From assembly GCF_003265705.1 (NCBI RefSeq), contig NW_020312894.1, positions 2,587,028 to 2,651,027 on the forward strand: DNA of 64,000 nt. Direction: 5' to 3'. Source of the DNA: Callorhinus ursinus (Eukaryota; Chordata; Mammalia; Carnivora; Otariidae). The position numbers and the translations under genes are program-made. The notes beneath the pieces were generated by a model. That model was given only the letters and a program-made list of their open reading frames with translations. It had not been told where the DNA came from and searched no databases. This document shows, one piece after another, positions 60,470 to 64,000 of this stretch; the first letter of the stretch is position 1; every line of letters begins with the position of its first letter.

Positions 60470-60875
60470 TTCTCCTGGAAAAAAATGCATTTTTAAGTAA
60501 GTGGTGTATTTTCTTCCTTCTCCCTAACTTGAGATTTCCCTTGGTAAAAGTCAAGAGAACAGACTTCCAGCGTGCATATCACTAAAGGATCAATCAATTT
60601 TCTGGAGGCATTTTTCTCCGTGAGAAAAGACCATCACTCGCTATAATCATTTTGGATTTTTTGCATGACATCACACTTGTTTCCTAGGGAAAAACTAAAT
60701 ACGCAAGTTCCATGAACTGAATACATTTTACAGCACACTACCTTGAGAAGGCAATGGAAAACATTTTAGCATCAAAGGCTGGCTTCATCTATCAATGAGT
60801 GACATTTTAAAAACAAAGGAGGAGGAAAATCTAGACAAAGACCCAGTTTACCTGTCTAATTAAGGTAATGAAGAA
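60470..60875. promoter_or_regulatory. AT-rich single-copy block (candidate conserved non-coding element)
   Basis: It contains a CRE-like tgacatca at 60666-60673, atcaatcaatttt near 60587, and gtctaattaaggtaatg near 60853. No repeat signature was recognised. Confidence 0.3.
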
Positions 60876-61254
60876 GGCACTTATGATACAGAACTCCTGT
60901 TAGTTTTAGTCCTTTTTTATAATGTTCTATAGATGTGTCTATTGGGAGAAGCTAGGGTGTAACCCAGATTCAAAGGGGCTCAGACCCTCAGCGAGTACAA
61001 ACAGCAAGATGGTCTTTCTCATTCACACTGCGCATCCTGTGTGGTCCAGTGTGGCCAAGGGGCAGCACGAGCCGCTGGCACCTGCACCTGGACCCACCCA
61101 TTCCCCGCCCAGAAATGACATCACTTCTGTCAACCCATTGGCCAGAACTGGTCACATGGCCAAGCCTAATTTCAAGGGAACAAGGATATTTCCTGCCTGG
61201 AAGGTCTCCCAAAGGACACAGAATCCTGAATAATACTAAGCACACCACTTGCCT

Positions 61255-61450
61255 TTGTCTTTACCCAGTGATGGACCCCAAAACCTGATACAGAGACATG
61301 CAGTTCTCAACACCAACCACCTGTTAGTGGTACAGGGAAAGCTTTACAGGGCCCGTCCCAGATCAGCAAACCCCGCATCTCCGGGGTGGGGCCCAGGCAT
61401 CCGTGGCCTTTCAAAGTCCCGCAGGTGATTTCAGTACACAGCCCTCCCGG
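61255..61450. repeat. MER5-like hAT transposon relic
   Basis: The phrase atgcagttctcaacaccaac, then atctccggggtggggcccag and cccgcaggtgatttcagtac resembles MER5A (tctggggtggggcccagg, then caggtgatgctgatgc). It is diverged. Confidence 0.5.
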
Positions 61451-61710
61451 ACGTGGCTCAGCAGCACCCAGCTTCAGCCCCAGCTCCAGCCCTCCCCACT
61501 GCAGCAGGAGGAGGGACTAGACCGGCAGGATTTCTAAGGCTCGGGATCTCAGCCTCAGCCACAGTGCTGCTGAGCACTGCCTATTCGAGTACCCGTCTGC
61601 CCGAGTTTGGATTCTGTGGCATCCAGAGGGGGGCTGGAAATCTGCATTTGACTGCTGACCCCCTCCCCGCCCCCACACACACTTTAGAATACACTGCTAA
61701 GGAGGTTCCC

Positions 61711-62190
61711 GTCTGTGATGGTTAATTTTATGTGTCAACTTGATTGAGCCAAGGGATGCCCAGATTGTTGGTAAAACATAATTTCTGGGTGTGTCTATGA
61801 GGGTGTTTCTGAAAGAGATTAGCATTTGATTGATCAGACCAAGTAAAAAATACGCTCTTCCCTGATGTGGATGGCATCATCCAATGCACTGAGGGTCCAT
61901 CTAGAACAAAATGGAGGACATGTAAATGTGCTCCCTCCATTTGGGCAGGGACATTCATCTTCTGCACTTGGACATCAGCGCCCCTGACTCCCTTGCCTTT
62001 GGACACAGACTAGAACTCACGGTGCTGCCACCCTGGGTTCTCAGGCAACCAGACTCAGACAGAACTACCCCACCAGCCTTCCCAGGTCTCTAGCATGCAG
62101 ATGGCAGATCGGGGTGGGGGGGGGGGCGGAGGGCTTCCCGGCCTCCTTTATAGAGTGAGCCAATTCCTGCAGTAGATTTCCTCTTAGGTG
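61711..62190 (+). mobile_element. ERVL-type LTR (MLT2-like), probably solo
   Basis: The order gtgatggttaattttatgtg, tcaacttgattgagcc, gtgtgtctatgagggtgttt, gagattagcatttgattg, tccctgatgtggatggcatc and later gagtgagccaattcctgcag follows an ERVL-group LTR as I recall it. No internal retroviral sequence is next to it. A G-rich tract lies at 62111-62127. The exact family is not certain. Confidence 0.65.
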
Positions 62191-64000
62191 TATCTAAGCT
62201 TCTACATAGTCTGAACCACAAACTGCCAACAGGCTCTCCCAGAGAAGGCAGCCGCTTCCACTATGGCCGATCCAACCCTTCCCTTGCTTCGCTTCCGCAG
62301 CTCCTCTACAGAAACCCCTCCCCGAGCTCCTGTCGGGGGAGAGCTCCCAACCACTTGCGGTTTGCTGCTTCCCACTATGAATCGAGGTTTGCTCAAACAA
62401 ACCCTTGAAAAGCTGCACTGGGCCACATTTTACCCTTTGACAGCACGTGGCCAGTGGCAGAGGGGACCAGAGCAACCAGGAGAGAGCATGGGAATGACAG
62501 ACAAGGAGGCGACATGCCCATGGGGCCAGCGGTCCACACTGGAATTCATGCATTCCTACCCTATATAAATATTTCCCAGCACTAAATGAGCACAATACTG
62601 GAAAATATAAAACTCGATTCTTCCTTCCCCGTCTCCCCCTTCGAGGGCAAGATTCTGGAACACAGAGAAGAGGTTCAGTGCTGATATTCTAGGAAAACAG
62701 AACAAACCGCTTCCCCGCCCCAGACAGAAAATGCTGTTTTTGCCACAGGATCCAAATAATTTTTCCACCATTTCTGGGTGGAGAGCTGGAAGCCCATTTC
62801 ATCACCAACTCTGGAAACGATCCATCATTGTGAAACATTACCCCAACTCCCAAGCAGGAATGTCTCCCAGATGCTCACATCACCACAGCAAACAGAGTGG
62901 ACCATTGCTGGTCACGCAGGGCCCGTGGCAGCCGGTCACCGCAGGCACCGGCGGCTGGGCATGCACCACACAGATGGCCAGGCTGGGAGCAGATGCCCAC
63001 GAGACACGTGTGGGCCATGAGGAGCTGGATTAGCTGGAACGCAGGCGGGTCGGTCCCAGTCAGGCCATCGTGCTTTTAGAAAGTGTCACCCCTCCTTACG
63101 GAGACCGGTCTTCATCCAGCATTTAGGAAGGTTTCCTGCCACACTAACGTGATGGGCACTGAGGGGACAGGGAGAAGCCCACATCCCCATGCAAGAGGCC
63201 CCACCCAGCCCTGAGAGCACCGGGAGAGGGAAGAGCCTGCCTGGTCCTGCTCAAATCCTGTCCCTCTCCTGCGGCTGCATCACACACCCCCTCACACCTG
63301 GAGGACACGGCCCATTCCCAGCCTCCCCAGGCCTCTGGGTTTCCTGACATCCTGCAAAGGGAGGAGAAGAACTCGGGTTTCAGGGTGAGGAGCTCTCCCA
63401 CAACAGAGAGAGGAAATCTGGACCCAAGGTCCAACAGAGGAAATCAGGGGGCGTTCCTGGCCACGTCTCAGGCATGTACTGACTTATATAGACGGGTGTG
63501 GGCAGAGGAGGTGGCGTCCAGAGCCACGTCCTCTGCTGACCCTGCACCTGCCCCTGCTCAGAGGGCCGGAGGAGGAGTCTGTAAGCCTCACTGTGTGGTC
63601 CCTGAGGAAGGTGCTCCCCCTTGGAGACTGGGGCACCCTGTCCCAACCCGTCACAGAGATGGGAAATCCCGAGACAACTCTCAAGCCAGCACTCCCCTCC
63701 TCGGCACTCCCCAGCTCTGGAACATCCCTGCCTGCCTAGTGAAACCCCAGAGGCACACCCTAAAGGATGCCTCTCACTCACTCCCACCTTGTGTCTCCTC
63801 CCCGGGGCCCCACGCCTCTGCTGGATGCTTGTCAGACTCTCAGTGCCACCTCTGACTGCACCATCAACTTCGCCCACATAATTCACCGTGTGCTAAGCCC
63901 TGACATTCCTGAGTCTGCTCAATGTCTCCTACCTGTTCCGTCCGTGCCTCACCTGCTCCCACTCAAGGTATTCTCCCAACCTCTGCATTTCCCGTCCTCA
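62191..64000. other. Single-copy sequence, no gene recognised
   Basis: The minus-strand openings 62194-62595 (133 codons) and 63380-63886 (168 codons) overlap openings on the + strand and carry no recognised domain. Confidence 0.5.

Noticed and set aside
63380..63886. 168-codon minus-strand opening at the right edge
   Set aside because: Overlaps a 156-codon + strand opening, with no domain recognised; GC-rich chance opening is more likely.
1..64000. CRISPR arrays, bacterial operons or viral genes
   Set aside because: No regularly spaced direct repeats, no ribosome binding site/operon structure and no retroviral gag, pol or env frames; the sequence is mammalian with only LTR remnants.

Overview
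The window is nuclear DNA of a carnivoran mammal, most likely an arctoid caniform (bear, seal, mustelid or relative). The evidence is ten tRNA-Lys-derived carnivore SINEs, whose heads read 'gcgcctgggtggctcag' and whose tails are A-rich with CT-rich stretches, together with carnivore-type L1 5'UTR, ORF1 and 3'UTR sequence. A copy such as 52048-52238 fits the arctoid subtype better than the dog or cat subtypes as I recall them. No protein-coding exon of a host gene and no structural RNA gene could be supported. The many ORFs on both strands, especially between 10 and 39 kb, look like chance openings in GC-rich DNA. The window is best read as intergenic or deep-intronic sequence.

Layout. 1-3273: a young L1, lying mostly antisense, with ORF1 carrying one premature stop, an A-rich 5'UTR/ORF1 spacer with an internal duplication, a GC-rich 5'UTR and an inverted patch of ORF1 inside that 5'UTR. 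Its 5' end directly abuts a sense-oriented L1 3'UTR with a poly(A) tail. 3274-4730: no feature recognised. 4730-10215: ancient L1 sequence on the + strand, interrupted by an antisense L1 reverse-transcriptase fragment, an MLT1-type LTR and a twin-primed L1 with a perfect 17-bp target-site duplication. 10.2-39.6 kb: GC-richer, mostly single-copy sequence with relics of MIR, L2 and old L1, microsatellites, a perfect 38-bp tandem duplication, a CpG-rich patch, a Tigger-like DNA transposon derivative, a 70-bp L1 stub, two SINEs and several AT-rich blocks that could be conserved non-coding elements.

39.6-49.2 kb: AT-rich, with a head-to-head SINE pair, a long + strand ancient L1, and antisense ancient L1s interrupted by a GC-rich LTR-like block and by another SINE. 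49.2-53.3 kb: mixed single-copy sequence with one SINE. 53.3-55.95 kb: an ancient antisense L1 split by two SINEs in opposite orientations, each with a clear target-site duplication. 55.95-64 kb: mostly single-copy sequence with a MIR, a SINE, a MER5-like relic, an ERVL-type LTR and further AT-rich blocks.

No operon-like or pathway-level organisation exists here; the functional content visible is transposon biology plus possible regulatory DNA. The most interesting items are the rearranged L1 at the left edge, the twin-primed L1, the Tigger derivative, the SINE hairpin pair and the unannotated AT-rich blocks. I did not find evidence of a new biological system. Family names are from recognition by eye and were not checked against a repeat library.
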